Below the pieces are notes generated by a model, which searched no databases, had not been told where the DNA came from, and was given only the letters and a program-made list of their open reading frames with translations. Made by a program: the position numbers and the translations under genes. This document shows positions 1 to 9,482 of a stretch of DNA of 64,000 nucleotides, piece after piece (within the stretch, counting starts at the first letter, position 1; every line of letters begins with the position of its first letter). Source of the stretch: an uncultured Planococcus sp. (lineage in GTDB: Bacteria > Bacillota > Bacilli > Bacillales_A > Planococcaceae); assembly GCA_947502505.1 (NCBI GenBank), contig CANNAE010000001.1, forward strand, positions 425,265 to 489,264, given 5' to 3'.

Positions 1-2913
1 GAAGCGGCACTCGATTTACTTGATGAAGGATGGGAATTGGCCACACAACCGGACGGGCCGAATATACTGGAAGAGAATTTCCGGATGGATGCCACGCTGA
101 TCCGTGCCGCACTCGATGCACTGGATGAATCCTGGGCGTCGCTTCACGCATACGCGCGAAACATTAAATGGGAACGGTTGGCTTCCGTGAAAAAGGATAG
201 CTGCGACCCGCAATTGGCAGAACAAGCAAAAGCGCGGAGAAACGAAGCGAAAAAGCTGTTCAATGACGTAAAAGATGGCTATTTCACGCGCGCCCCCGAG
301 CGCCTGCTTGAGGAAATGCGCGAAATGGCTCCGCTCATGCGGACATTGGTCGATTTGACAAAACGTTTTGCAGAAGATTATAAAGCCCTTAAAATCGACC
401 GCGGGTTAGTGGATTTCTCGGATTTGGAGCATTATGCACTGGAAATCCTCAGCGAGGGCGGACAAGCTTCAGCCATAGCTCAGGATTACCGAATCCGTTT
501 CAAGGAAGTTTTGGTCGATGAATACCAGGATACGAACATGCTACAAGAGACGATACTCGGCCTTGTAAAATCCGGGTCTGAACAAGACGGCAATTTATTT
601 ATGGTGGGGGATGTAAAACAGTCCATCTACCGCTTCCGGCTGGCAGAACCGATGTTGTTCCTTGGCAAGTATTCCCGCTTTAGCCGGGAAGCGGACGAGA
701 CGGGCTTGCGAATCGACTTGAACGCCAATTTCAGGAGCCGCAAGGAAGTGCTCGATGGCACGAATTACATCTTTTCGCAGATCATGGGTGAGCGCGTCGG
801 CGAAATCAGCTATGACGAAGACGCGGCATTAAAGCCGAAAGCCCCATATCCCGAACAAGATGTGCCGATCCATTTGACGTTGATCCATGAACCGGAAACT
901 GAAGAAGGGGAAGAGACGTCTGTAGATATGGACAAATCGCAATGGGAAGCCCGTTGGATCGCGCAGAAAATCCGCCAGATGATGGATGCTGGAACGCTTG
1001 TTCACGATCCGTGGAGCGGAAAAGAACGCCCGCTTGAATATCGGGACATTGTCGTATTGATGCGTTCAATGACTTGGTCAGGTGACTTTTCCGATGAATT
1101 CAAAATGGCTGGCGTCCCGCTCTATGCAGAATTGAGCGGCGGTTATTTCGATGCTCTCGAAGTGATGATCATGCTCAATACTTTGCGCGTCATCGATAAC
1201 CCGTACCAGGATATTCCGCTAGCCGCCGTTTTGCGCGCGCCATTTTTCGGCCTTCAGGAAAATGAGCTGGCAGCGATTCGCCTGGCAGATGCAAAAGGCA
1301 CTTTCTATGATGCGTTGAAAGCATTCATCCGCATCGGCACGATGGAAGACGCTACACGGGTCAAACTGTCCCGTTTTACGAACAGCCTTCGCACGTGGCG
1401 GGATTTAGCGCGCAGGGGGTCGTTATCGGAATTAATATGGAAAGTTTACCTGGACACGAATTATTACGAGATGGCGGGTGCCATGTCGAACGGCAAACAG
1501 CGCCAGGCAAATTTGCGTGCCCTTCATGACCGAGCGCTCGAATACGAAAAAACCGCTTTTCGCGGCTTGTTCCGGTTCCTGCGTTTTATCGACCGCATGA
1601 GAGAGCGCGGCGATGACCTTGGGACAGCGAAATCGTTGAGCGAAAAGGAAAACGTCGTCCGGCTGATGACTGTCCACAAGTCGAAGGGCTTGGAGTTTCC
1701 GGTCGTGTTTTTCGCAGGCACGGGACGGCCATTCAATGAAATGGATTTCCACAAACCGTATTTATTCGATCAGCAATACGGGCTTGCGGTCAAGGCTGTC
1801 AACCCGGATACGCGCATTGAATACACCTCGCTGCCCTATCTTGCCGTTAAAGAGATGAAGCAATTGCAGATGAGGGCTGAAGAAATGCGGGTTTTGTATG
1901 TGGCAATGACGCGGGCGAAAGAACGTCTCTATTTAACCGCCTCTGTCAAAGACATCGACCGCTTGTTCGAAAAATGGAAGACCGCTTCCGGCGATGTGCT
2001 ATTGCCTGATTTTAAACGCTCGCGTGCAAAATCCTATTTGGATTGGGTCGGCCCTGCCGTCTCCAGGCATCCTGATGCACAAGCCCTTCATACAGGCGGC
2101 GAAGTGCTCGAGCATCAATCGCGTTTTCAGGTAGACATTGTCGAGACCGTTTCTTTAGAAGAGCCTGTGCCTTTGCTTGAAGCGCAGCAGGACCGCCCGG
2201 AAGCGGAAGCGGATGCAGCGTTGATCCGCAGCCGTTTCGATTATATTTATCCCCACCAGGCAGCTGTCGAGAAGCGTTCCAAGCAGTCAGTGACAGAAAT
2301 GAAAAGGCTCCAGCTATTGCAGCGTTTAGACGAGCCCGAATCATTCATCCAAGAGCATCAGCCAAAATCGGCGAATAAAGCGCCCCATCGGCCGGATTTC
2401 CTAATGGACCGCAAATTGTCCGCTGCAGATATCGGGACGGCAGTCCATACCGTCATGCAGCATTTACCGCTTGAACGCCAGATGGATGAGGCGGAAATCC
2501 ACCAATTTCTCGAGGAATTGGCAGGGCGTGAAATTCTGACGAAGGAAGAAGCCCAGGCCGTGAAAGCGGAGCAAGTCGCGGCATTTTTTGACAGCACGAT
2601 CGCCGGGCGTTTGATGAATGCACAGGACATCAGGCGAGAAGTTCCTTTTACCTATGCACGCGCTGATAAAGACGGCGATTACCAAATTGTCCAAGGGATT
2701 GTCGATTGCCTGTTCAAAGAGGATGGGGAATGGGTCTTGCTCGATTATAAAACCGACCAGACACGCGGGATGGGCAATGTCCAATCGGTGATGAAAGAAC
2801 GCTATTCCATCCAGCTATCGGTCTATCAGGAAGCGGTGGAAGCGATTTTGCGCATTCCGGTAAAAGAACGTGTCTTGTATTTATTCTCTTCAAATGAAGA
2901 AGTGAAAGTCTAG
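1..2913 (+). CDS. addA: ATP-dependent helicase/nuclease subunit A (AddA), 5' end outside window
   Basis: AddA is the helicase-nuclease subunit of the AddAB double-strand-break repair enzyme, which unwinds and resects DNA ends for RecA loading. The reading frame is open from base 1, so about 970 C-terminal residues are present of a protein usually near 1,230; the Walker A end lies outside the window. Visible superfamily 1 helicase motifs include VDEYQDT (Walker B), GDVKQSIYRFR (motif III), TVHKSKGLEFPVVF (motif V) and VLYVAMTRAKERL (motif VI). A RecB-type nuclease motif, LLDYKTDQ, lies near the C terminus. The DUF418 gene follows after 10 bases and is probably co-transcribed. No frameshift is seen. 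Confidence 0.97.
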   Translation, partial: EAALDLLDEGWELATQPDGPNILEENFRMDATLIRAALDALDESWASLHAYARNIKWERLASVKKDSCDPQLAEQAKARRNEAKKLFNDVKDGYFTRAPERLLEEMREMAPLMRTLVDLTKRFAEDYKALKIDRGLVDFSDLEHYALEILSEGGQASAIAQDYRIRFKEVLVDEYQDTNMLQETILGLVKSGSEQDGNLFMVGDVKQSIYRFRLAEPMLFLGKYSRFSREADETGLRIDLNANFRSRKEVLDGTNYIFSQIMGERVGEISYDEDAALKPKAPYPEQDVPIHLTLIHEPETEEGEETSVDMDKSQWEARWIAQKIRQMMDAGTLVHDPWSGKERPLEYRDIVVLMRSMTWSGDFSDEFKMAGVPLYAELSGGYFDALEVMIMLNTLRVIDNPYQDIPLAAVLRAPFFGLQENELAAIRLADAKGTFYDALKAFIRIGTMEDATRVKLSRFTNSLRTWRDLARRGSLSELIWKVYLDTNYYEMAGAMSNGKQRQANLRALHDRALEYEKTAFRGLFRFLRFIDRMRERGDDLGTAKSLSEKENVVRLMTVHKSKGLEFPVVFFAGTGRPFNEMDFHKPYLFDQQYGLAVKAVNPDTRIEYTSLPYLAVKEMKQLQMRAEEMRVLYVAMTRAKERLYLTASVKDIDRLFEKWKTASGDVLLPDFKRSRAKSYLDWVGPAVSRHPDAQALHTGGEVLEHQSRFQVDIVETVSLEEPVPLLEAQQDRPEAEADAALIRSRFDYIYPHQAAVEKRSKQSVTEMKRLQLLQRLDEPESFIQEHQPKSANKAPHRPDFLMDRKLSAADIGTAVHTVMQHLPLERQMDEAEIHQFLEELAGREILTKEEAQAVKAEQVAAFFDSTIAGRLMNAQDIRREVPFTYARADKDGDYQIVQGIVDCLFKEDGEWVLLDYKTDQTRGMGNVQSVMKERYSIQLSVYQEAVEAILRIPVKERVLYLFSSNEEVKV

Positions 2914-2923
2914 GAGGATTAAT

Positions 2924-4102
2924 TTGAAATTACAGCCGATCTCTTTACGTGAACGGGTGGAGGCCATCGATTTGATGAGGGGATTTTCGCTATTCGGGAT
3001 CCTGCTCATCAATATGCTGGCATTTCATTCACCCTTAAGTTACATCGATCCGTATAAATGGTTCAGCGGCAATATGGATCAAAGCATTTTCACCGGCTTG
3101 GACATTTTCGTCCAGGCAAGTTTTTACCCGCTATTCGCGATGCTGTTCGGCTACGGCTTGATGATGCAATTTTCCCGGGCCCAAGAGCATGGCCAGCCAT
3201 TTTTGCCGGTAGCCGTCAAGAGGCTGGTGATCTTATTGGGATTCGGGATCATTCATGCATTCTTCATTTGGTACGGGGATATTTTAATCACTTACGCGCT
3301 GATGGGCTTGCTGCTGATCGGCATGCTCAGCTTGCCGGCAAACTGGCTACTGGGGCTTGCTTTACTGATCTACACCTTGCCTCATTTGATGTTCACCGCC
3401 ATTATGTTTATTTCGGTCGCAGTAGACCCAAATATTTATATCGGTTATCAGGAAGCTGAACAGTCCATTGCCGCATATGGTTCAGGGAACTTCGCTGAAA
3501 TTTTCAGCAGGCGGCTGACGGATTGGTATTATGGCAACAACCCGTTCAGTGTCATTATCTATGCTGTTACCATCCTGCCATTAATGATGGTGGGTGCAGC
3601 GGCGGCCAAATGGCGGATGATTGAACAGGCAGCCGATAAGAAAAAGACATGGCTCGTATTGACCTTCAGTTCACTTATTATTGGCTTATTACTGAAATCG
3701 ACTCCTTACCTATTCGACTCCAATTATGCCTTTCAATATGTCCAGGAAATATTCGGGGGGCCGCTCGTCGCGGTAGGTTATGCAGGGCTCATCGCGTTAT
3801 TATCGGTGAACCTGAATTTCATGAAGGCTTTATCGCCGGTGGTGAAAGCGGGCCGGATGTCGATGACGATCTATATTACGCAATCGATCATCGCCACCTC
3901 GATTTTTTATTCCTACGGGCTCGGCTTGTACGGGCAAGTGGATTTATTGACAGGAACTTTGATCGCACTTGGAATTTTCGTTGTCCAGTTGATCTTTGCG
4001 GAGCTTTGGTTCAGCAAATTCAAACGGGGGCCGATCGAAATGGTCTGGCGCCGATGGACTTACGGAAGAAATTTTGAAAAAAGCAACAATTCAAAACGCT
4101 GA
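2924..4102 (+). CDS. DUF418 family membrane protein
   Basis: A polytopic membrane protein of 392 residues. The N terminus has the signature IDLMRGFSLFGILLINM, typical of the DUF418/YeiB family (compare YxaH and YrkO of B. subtilis), and the C-terminal part contains the conserved RGPIEMVWRRWTY segment. About eight to ten hydrophobic helices are visible. A TTG start is chosen because AGGAGG lies just upstream with good spacing. The function of the family is unknown; a role in membrane transport has been suggested. It follows addA by 10 bases, which suggests read-through from the add operon. Confidence 0.85.
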   Translation: MKLQPISLRERVEAIDLMRGFSLFGILLINMLAFHSPLSYIDPYKWFSGNMDQSIFTGLDIFVQASFYPLFAMLFGYGLMMQFSRAQEHGQPFLPVAVKRLVILLGFGIIHAFFIWYGDILITYALMGLLLIGMLSLPANWLLGLALLIYTLPHLMFTAIMFISVAVDPNIYIGYQEAEQSIAAYGSGNFAEIFSRRLTDWYYGNNPFSVIIYAVTILPLMMVGAAAAKWRMIEQAADKKKTWLVLTFSSLIIGLLLKSTPYLFDSNYAFQYVQEIFGGPLVAVGYAGLIALLSVNLNFMKALSPVVKAGRMSMTIYITQSIIATSIFYSYGLGLYGQVDLLTGTLIALGIFVVQLIFAELWFSKFKRGPIEMVWRRWTYGRNFEKSNNSKR

Positions 4103-4145
4103 ATGTGTATAATGAATGCAATCACAGAAAAGGAGTGTTTGACGA

Positions 4146-5045
4146 ATGAAACTTCTATCGTTTCGCTTACAAGGAGAAGAACGTTTTGGACCTAAGGTAA
4201 AAAAAGAAGAAGCCGTATGGGATGTCCTTGCCATCCAAGAGCAGCTGAATGTCTTGCCGGAGTTTCCGGAAAAGCTGATTGATGGAGTATCGCAAGGTAT
4301 GGAGTTTGTGGAACAGATCCGCAAATTGACGGAGGCGGCTGTCCAATCGGAAACCCCTGAGCAATTCAAACACTCTTTTTCGGAAATCGAATGGCAGGCA
4401 CCTGTCCCGAGACCTCCGAAGAATTTTATCTGCATCGGCAAGAACTATGCCGATCACGCTGAAGAAATGGGCGGGCAGGCACCGGCGGATGTGGTCGTTT
4501 TCACAAAAGCGCCCAATACAGTCGCTGCAGATGAAGAAAAGGTCTCTGTCCATGCAGATGTCACTGAGGCGTATGACTACGAAGGCGAACTGGCTGTCGT
4601 GATCGGCAAAGCCGGACATAAAATCCCGAAACAACTCGCCTATGATCATGTATTCGGCTATACCATTGCGCTAGATTTGACCGCACGCGACCTGCAGGAA
4701 AAGCATCAGCAATATTTCCTTGGGAAAAGCTTGCCGGGTTCTTGCCCAATGGGTCCATATCTCGTCACGAAAGATGAAATTCCGCAATCGCAGAATCTGT
4801 CCCTCGTGACGAAAGTGAACGACGAAGTCCGCCAAAATGGCAATACCGAGAATATGATCCGCCGTGTCGATGAGCTGATTGCAGAGATTTCCAAATCAGT
4901 GGCGCTCGAACCCGGAGATGTCATCCTGACCGGCACCCCGGCTGGCGTCGGCAAAGGATTCAATCCGCCGAAGTTCTTGAAAGCGGGCGATACGATCAAA
5001 GTATCGATCCAGTCCATTGGCACACTCGTCACACATTTGTCATAA
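4146..5045 (+). CDS. Fumarylacetoacetate hydrolase family protein, YisK-like
   Basis: A 299-residue protein with the FAH fold in its C-terminal two thirds. Family metal ligands are visible in YDYEGELAVVIGK, and the C-terminal signature GDVILTGTPAGVG is present. An N-terminal extension before PPKNFICIGKNYADH matches the architecture of B. subtilis YisK, reported as an oxaloacetate decarboxylase that associates with the cell-shape protein Mbl. The gene lies between the add region and yisL, the same neighbourhood as in B. subtilis, which supports orthology. The start ATG follows an AAGGAG site. The exact substrate here is inferred from YisK only. Confidence 0.88.
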   Translation: MKLLSFRLQGEERFGPKVKKEEAVWDVLAIQEQLNVLPEFPEKLIDGVSQGMEFVEQIRKLTEAAVQSETPEQFKHSFSEIEWQAPVPRPPKNFICIGKNYADHAEEMGGQAPADVVVFTKAPNTVAADEEKVSVHADVTEAYDYEGELAVVIGKAGHKIPKQLAYDHVFGYTIALDLTARDLQEKHQQYFLGKSLPGSCPMGPYLVTKDEIPQSQNLSLVTKVNDEVRQNGNTENMIRRVDELIAEISKSVALEPGDVILTGTPAGVGKGFNPPKFLKAGDTIKVSIQSIGTLVTHLS

Positions 5046-5113
5046 GGAACAATCACTTCCTGCCGTCCTGCATGTGGTAAACTTGAGGGGACTATATTAA
5101 ATGAGGTGAGCTT

Positions 5114-5488
5114 TTGGGATTTTTAACTGATACAACGCACCTACACATTACCATGTGGGTAGTGGGCATCGTGCTATTCCTCGTGGCTGCGTTTATGCAC
5201 CGCGACAGCAAAGGGCGGAAAATCGTCCACATGATCACAAGATTGGTGTACGTTTTAATCATCATTACGGGATTGACATTGTTCGTCGCGCATTCGTCAT
5301 TCGACGCCATGCTTTACGGATTGAAATTCCTGTTCGGCCTATTGACCATCGGCATGATGGAAATGGTGCTCGTTCGCGGCAAGAAACAAAAACCGGTAAC
5401 TTTATTCTGGGCTTTGTTTGCGGTATTCTTGCTGGTAACTTTATTCCTCGGCTTCAAATTGCCGATCGGCCTTGATTTCTTCGCATAA
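5114..5488 (+). CDS. yisL: YisL family membrane protein (DUF1516)
   Basis: A 124-residue integral membrane protein with four predicted helices. The N terminus, with THLHITMW, is typical of DUF1516/YisL. The start is TTG behind an AGGTGAG site. It follows the yisK-like gene, as in B. subtilis. Function unknown. A strong hairpin with a T run closes the unit. Confidence 0.85.
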   Translation: MGFLTDTTHLHITMWVVGIVLFLVAAFMHRDSKGRKIVHMITRLVYVLIIITGLTLFVAHSSFDAMLYGLKFLFGLLTIGMMEMVLVRGKKQKPVTLFWALFAVFLLVTLFLGFKLPIGLDFFA

Positions 5489-5510
5489 TCAATTCTGTCC
5501 GATAAAATCA

Positions 5511-5563
5511 GAACTGTACTTTCCTTGTTGGTATTTAATGACCAGGAAAGTACAGTTTTTTTG
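5511..5563 (+). terminator. Rho-independent terminator after yisL
   Basis: Inverted repeat AACTGTACTTTCC / GGAAAGTACAGTT followed by a T run, 23 bases after the yisL stop. Confidence 0.9.
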
Positions 5564-5735
5564 TGATGGCCGAACAAAGCGCAAGCGGGCGATTCGCTGC
5601 GGGATTTCACAGTTTGGACGAAACTCGGCATAAACAACAACGCTTTCACGAATATGACATAGCGGCAAACAAGCGAGTTTGATAAAATAGACCGGGTGAG
5701 CATCATCTAGGCCTCATTGAAGGAGGAGTACGGAC

Positions 5736-7187
5736 TTGAAGAGAAAAACCATGATTTGGGCGCTGGCAGCGGCATTGCTATTGCCGTCAACAGCAGGTGT
5801 GGCAGCTGAAGAAGACCGCACAATTGAAGACGAAAGCATCTACGACGTTCTTGTAGACCGCTATTTCAATAAACTGATCCAAAACGATTACGAAGTCGAT
5901 TCCACCGATCCAGCATCATTTAGCGGCGGCGATTTCGCAGGGATGGAAAGCGAACTGGCACATGTCCGCGAGATGGGCTTTACGACGCTATCTGTCGGGC
6001 CAGTCTTCCAGACCGCAAGTTATGATGGACAGCAAGTGATCGATTACAGCCAATTGGAACGCCATTTCGGAACGGCGGAAGAATTCCAGTCGCTGGTCGA
6101 TGAGGTGCATGAAGGCGAAATGAAAGTCATCGTCGACTTGCCGACGCAAGAAGTGAGTGTACAGCATGTATGGGCGCAGGAACATCCTGAATGGTTCACG
6201 GAAAACGAAAACCAGACGCTGTCGCTCGATACAGGCAACGAAGAAGTACAGCAAGCCTTGACGGAAATGTTTAGCGGCTTCCGCGATACATACGGGATAG
6301 ACGGTGTCCGCTTGCAGGATTCAGAGGAACTCGATCCGGCATTCGTTGAAAACTTCTCTGAAGCCATGAAGGAGCAGGAAGGTTTCTACGTGCTGGCAGA
6401 TGCGGAGATGGAGAGCCAGGATGGATTCGATGCAGTCGTGCAAGAAGGGGTAGAACAGACCCTCAGGGACAGCTATCGCAATTTTGACCAGTCTTTGGCC
6501 GGTGTCCCTGAATTGATGCAGCAAGCAGAAGGCAAATTGGTCCGTGTCGATTCACTCGACGGTTCCCGTTTCACGTCGGATATCGTCGAATCGAGAGGCT
6601 ATCCGCCGACACGCTGGCGCATGTTGTTTGCGCAATTATTGACGATGCCCGGTATTCCGGTCGTCCAGTATGGTTCTGAAACTGCGATGAACGGCGAAGC
6701 CTTGCCAGAATCCCACCAGATTTTGGACATGGCCGTTGAGAAGGAATTGATCGACTATATCACCAACTTGAACTCCTTGCGCAATTCATCCGAGGCATTG
6801 CGCACGGGGGAATTGGAATTGCTTCACGATGAAGAGGGCTGGATGGTCTATAAGCGTTCGAACGATGAAGAATCGTGGATCGTCGCCATCAACAACTCTT
6901 CCGAAACGAAAAGCTTGAGTTTGGCACCGGATGTGGTCGGTGAAGGCATGGAACTACGCGGGCTGTTTGAAAGCGATATTGTCCGCCCGGATGAAGATGG
7001 GCAGTACCGCCTCACCTTGGACCGTGAATTGGTGGAAACTTACCACATCACAGAAAAACGCGGGCTGAATACGGCTTATATCGTCACTCTTGGGCTAATG
7101 TATTTGATTTTCATGGGCTTTTTATGGATTGTCTGGAAAAAAGGCAAGCAGCGGAAAGCTGATGAAGCGGCGAAACAGAATAAATAA
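5736..7187 (+). CDS. Membrane-anchored alpha-amylase-fold (GH13-like) protein with degenerate active site
   Basis: A 483-residue exported protein. Residues 1-24 form a signal peptide ending in AAA-type small residues, a helix near residues 452-470 is followed by a lysine-rich tail, and the middle is a GH13 barrel, so it should sit outside the membrane with a short cytoplasmic tail. The GH13 regions can be aligned but are eroded. Region I is VDLPTQE (134-139) in place of D-x-V-x-N-H. Region II is DGVRLQD, with Gln194 at the nucleophile Asp. Region III is LAD, with Asp222 at the acid/base Glu. Region IV is VDSLD, keeping Asp275 but losing the His. Hydrolysis therefore looks unlikely; a carbohydrate- or wall-binding role is inference. 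TTG start behind AAGGAGG. Confidence 0.8.
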   Translation: MKRKTMIWALAAALLLPSTAGVAAEEDRTIEDESIYDVLVDRYFNKLIQNDYEVDSTDPASFSGGDFAGMESELAHVREMGFTTLSVGPVFQTASYDGQQVIDYSQLERHFGTAEEFQSLVDEVHEGEMKVIVDLPTQEVSVQHVWAQEHPEWFTENENQTLSLDTGNEEVQQALTEMFSGFRDTYGIDGVRLQDSEELDPAFVENFSEAMKEQEGFYVLADAEMESQDGFDAVVQEGVEQTLRDSYRNFDQSLAGVPELMQQAEGKLVRVDSLDGSRFTSDIVESRGYPPTRWRMLFAQLLTMPGIPVVQYGSETAMNGEALPESHQILDMAVEKELIDYITNLNSLRNSSEALRTGELELLHDEEGWMVYKRSNDEESWIVAINNSSETKSLSLAPDVVGEGMELRGLFESDIVRPDEDGQYRLTLDRELVETYHITEKRGLNTAYIVTLGLMYLIFMGFLWIVWKKGKQRKADEAAKQNK

Positions 7188-7190
7188 ACA

Positions 7191-7231
7191 AAAGGCTGTG
7201 AGCAGGTCCCTACCTGTTCACAGCCTTTTTT
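7191..7231 (+). terminator. Terminator after the amylase-like gene
   Basis: Hairpin GGCTGTGAGCAGG / CCTGTTCACAGCC followed by six T. Confidence 0.9.
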
Positions 7232-7236
7232 GCATG

Positions 7237-7264
7237 AAAAAAGCACCTGTTTCCAGGCGCTTTC
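7237..7264 (-). terminator. Terminator of the leftward flavoprotein operon
   Basis: On the minus strand an AGCGCCTG / CAGGTGCT hairpin is followed by a T run, just past the flavoprotein stop codon. Confidence 0.75.
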
Positions 7265-7271
7265 AACACAG

Positions 7272-8603
7272 TTAGTCGACGGCTTTATAGCCGGCCATAT
7301 TGACAGGGTCTTTCGGCGAAGAAAATGGAGGGGCGTAGCATAGCTCGAGCGCTTGCAAGTCATCGACGGTCAATCCCCCATATATGGCTGTCGCAAGCAC
7401 ATCGATGCGCTTGTCGACGCCTTTTCCGCCGACGCATTGCGCCCCTAGAATCTGTCTCGTTTCAGGGTTGTAATGGACCTTTAAGGTCAGTTTCTCGTGA
7501 TCCGGGTAATAGCCTGCATTTGAATTTCCAGTATGTGTGACCGTTTGGGCGTCCAGCCCTTTTTCTTTGATCGCGGTTTCGGTCAATCCCGTCATCGCTG
7601 CATCCAAGCTGAAAACCTTTAAGGCAGAAGTGCCGAGCAGCCCTTTTTTCGCTATCGGGTTGCCGGTAATATGCTGCGCGACGAGAAAAGCCTGTCGGTG
7701 TGCAGGCCAAGCGAGCGGGACGCGTTTCGGGTCACCGGTGATGAAGTCGAAATTCTCCGAGGCATCCCCGATGGCGTAGATCGATTCATCATCGGTCTGC
7801 ATGAACTCATTGGTGCGGATGCCCTTGGTTTCACCTAGGCTGAGCCCGGCATGTTCAGCGAGCGCTGTGTTCGGTTTCAAGCCAATGCTCATGATGACGA
7901 AATCGGTTTCCAGGCTCTGCCCATCGGATAGATGGACATGCCGGTCATCGATTTTTTCGATGACGGTTTCAGTAAGGACTTGGACTCCGTTTTTCTCCAG
8001 TTCAGCATGCAGTAGCTGTGATAAATCTTCATCCAATATCGACAGGATAGCCTTCGACTTATGGACGATATTGACTTCCATCCCGAGATGCTTCAAGTTT
8101 TCTGCCATTTCAAGCCCGATAAATCCGGCACCCGCAATGACGCAACGTGAAGGCTTCTCGCTTTGAATATAGGAATGGATAGTTTGCATATCGCCATAAC
8201 TGCGCAGCGTGAAGACATGTTTTTTCTGCGAGCCTTCAATATCCGGCATGATGGCGCTGCCGCCGGGAGACAAAATCAAAGCGTCGTAGGAATCATGGAA
8301 TTCTTCGCCGGTCTTCAAATTGCGGACGCGTACTTTTTTCTCGGAACGGAGAATTTCCACGACTTCGTGTTCCAGCCGGACATCGATGTTTCGCTTTTCC
8401 TGGAATTGTTCCGGGTCGGCCATCAAGAGCGAAGTTTCGTCACCGATGACTTCGCCGATTACATAGGGCGTTCCACAAGCAGCATAAGACATAGTCGAAT
8501 CCCTGTCGTATACAGTAATGGTCATTTCTTTATCATAGAAACGGAGTTGGCCCGCTGCAGTCGCGCCGCCGGCAACGGCGCCGACTATAATTACTTTTTT
8601 CAT
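7272..8603 (-). CDS. CoA-disulfide reductase-like FAD/NAD(P)-dependent oxidoreductase
   Basis: A 443-residue flavoprotein disulfide reductase of the single-active-site-cysteine group (CoA disulfide reductase, NADH oxidase/peroxidase). The FAD-binding motif is VGAVAGGATAAGQ at the N terminus. The redox cysteine lies in SYAACGTPYVIGE at the position of the CoADR SFANCGLPY motif. A second Rossmann motif is AGAGFIGLEMAENL, and a GD motif in YAIGDASE binds FAD. The ATG encoding MKKVII is preferred over an upstream TTG because GAGGAG lies 10 bases before it. It ends a leftward unit: the DegV stop is 14 bases upstream. CoA-disulfide reduction is inferred from the motif; persulfide reductase or NADH oxidase activity is possible. 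Confidence 0.85.
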   Translation of the reverse strand: MKKVIIVGAVAGGATAAGQLRFYDKEMTITVYDRDSTMSYAACGTPYVIGEVIGDETSLLMADPEQFQEKRNIDVRLEHEVVEILRSEKKVRVRNLKTGEEFHDSYDALILSPGGSAIMPDIEGSQKKHVFTLRSYGDMQTIHSYIQSEKPSRCVIAGAGFIGLEMAENLKHLGMEVNIVHKSKAILSILDEDLSQLLHAELEKNGVQVLTETVIEKIDDRHVHLSDGQSLETDFVIMSIGLKPNTALAEHAGLSLGETKGIRTNEFMQTDDESIYAIGDASENFDFITGDPKRVPLAWPAHRQAFLVAQHITGNPIAKKGLLGTSALKVFSLDAAMTGLTETAIKEKGLDAQTVTHTGNSNAGYYPDHEKLTLKVHYNPETRQILGAQCVGGKGVDKRIDVLATAIYGGLTVDDLQALELCYAPPFSSPKDPVNMAGYKAVD

Positions 8604-8617
8604 CAACAGTCCACTCC

Positions 8618-9469
8618 TCAATCCGTTTTGTTAAAGAAGAACAAGGCAAGTGTGCCAGGTCCTGTATGGGCCCCGATCACGGAACCGACCATATGGATCT
8701 CGACGTCTTTCGGATTGTAGGCGGCTTCGATCTCGGCTTTCAAGGCATTGGCAAACTCCAGGTCATCGGCATGGCTGATGGCGATCACTTGCTGGTCCAA
8801 ATTGCTTCCGCGTTCTTTCATCAATTCGATCATCCGCTTGAGGACTTTTTTGCGGCCGCGCAATTTTTCGATCGGCACAAGCTTGCCATCTTCGACGTGA
8901 AGCAGAGGTTTGATGTTTAATAAGCCGCCAACAAATGCGCTGCCTTTTGAAATGCGCCCGCCTTTTGCCATATAGTCCAGATCTTCGACCGTGAACAGGC
9001 TTTCGAGATGGTTGGCTTTGAAACGCACTTTTTGGATGAGATCGTTGTAACTTTCGCCGGCATTGCGCAATTTCACTGCTTCTTTGACAAGCAGCCCGTA
9101 GCCTAGCGAAGCCGCTTTGGAATCAATGATCGTCAAATTCAAGTCAGGATATTCTTCGCGTACTTGATCTGCGACCATGACGGCGGTCGAATAAGTCCCA
9201 GACAGCTCTGAGGAAAAGGCGATGTAGAATCCGGTTTCGCCGTCTTTCGCCAATTGTTCAAAGGCCTTGAGCATTTCTTCTGGAGAGGCTTGAGAGGTTT
9301 TCGGATGGACGCCGGAGCGGATGGCGTCATAGACTTTCATGGAATCAATCGTCCGGATATCTTCGTATTCCGCGTCCCCGATATGGACACGCAAAGGGAA
9401 TAGGACGACCTGTTCCTGCTCAAAAAAATCTTTCGGTAAATCAGAAGCGCTGTCTGCAAACAATCTCAT
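8618..9469 (-). CDS. DegV family fatty-acid-binding protein
   Basis: A 283-residue DegV-fold protein. It starts with the family motif ADSASDLP and contains TSQASPEEM, FSSELSGTY and the C-terminal glycine-rich GSVIGAHTGPGTLALFF. DegV proteins bind a single fatty acid; those in Gram-positive bacteria act as FakB carriers that present fatty acids to the FakA kinase. No fakA is visible here. It lies between the HAD phosphatase gene and the flavoprotein gene in a leftward operon and resembles B. subtilis YitS. The fatty-acid specificity cannot be read from the sequence. Confidence 0.93.
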   Translation of the reverse strand: MRLFADSASDLPKDFFEQEQVVLFPLRVHIGDAEYEDIRTIDSMKVYDAIRSGVHPKTSQASPEEMLKAFEQLAKDGETGFYIAFSSELSGTYSTAVMVADQVREEYPDLNLTIIDSKAASLGYGLLVKEAVKLRNAGESYNDLIQKVRFKANHLESLFTVEDLDYMAKGGRISKGSAFVGGLLNIKPLLHVEDGKLVPIEKLRGRKKVLKRMIELMKERGSNLDQQVIAISHADDLEFANALKAEIEAAYNPKDVEIHMVGSVIGAHTGPGTLALFFFNKTD

Positions 9470-9482
9470 GGATTTTCCCCCT

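Noticed and set aside
2012..2784. Several 90-110 codon frames opposite addA
   Set aside because: They are shadows of a well-conserved helicase gene without start signals.
7801..8720. Open frames of 121 and 185 codons on the plus strand over the flavoprotein gene
   Set aside because: They are mirror frames of a conserved flavoprotein and DegV gene, lack ribosome sites and show no recognisable domain.
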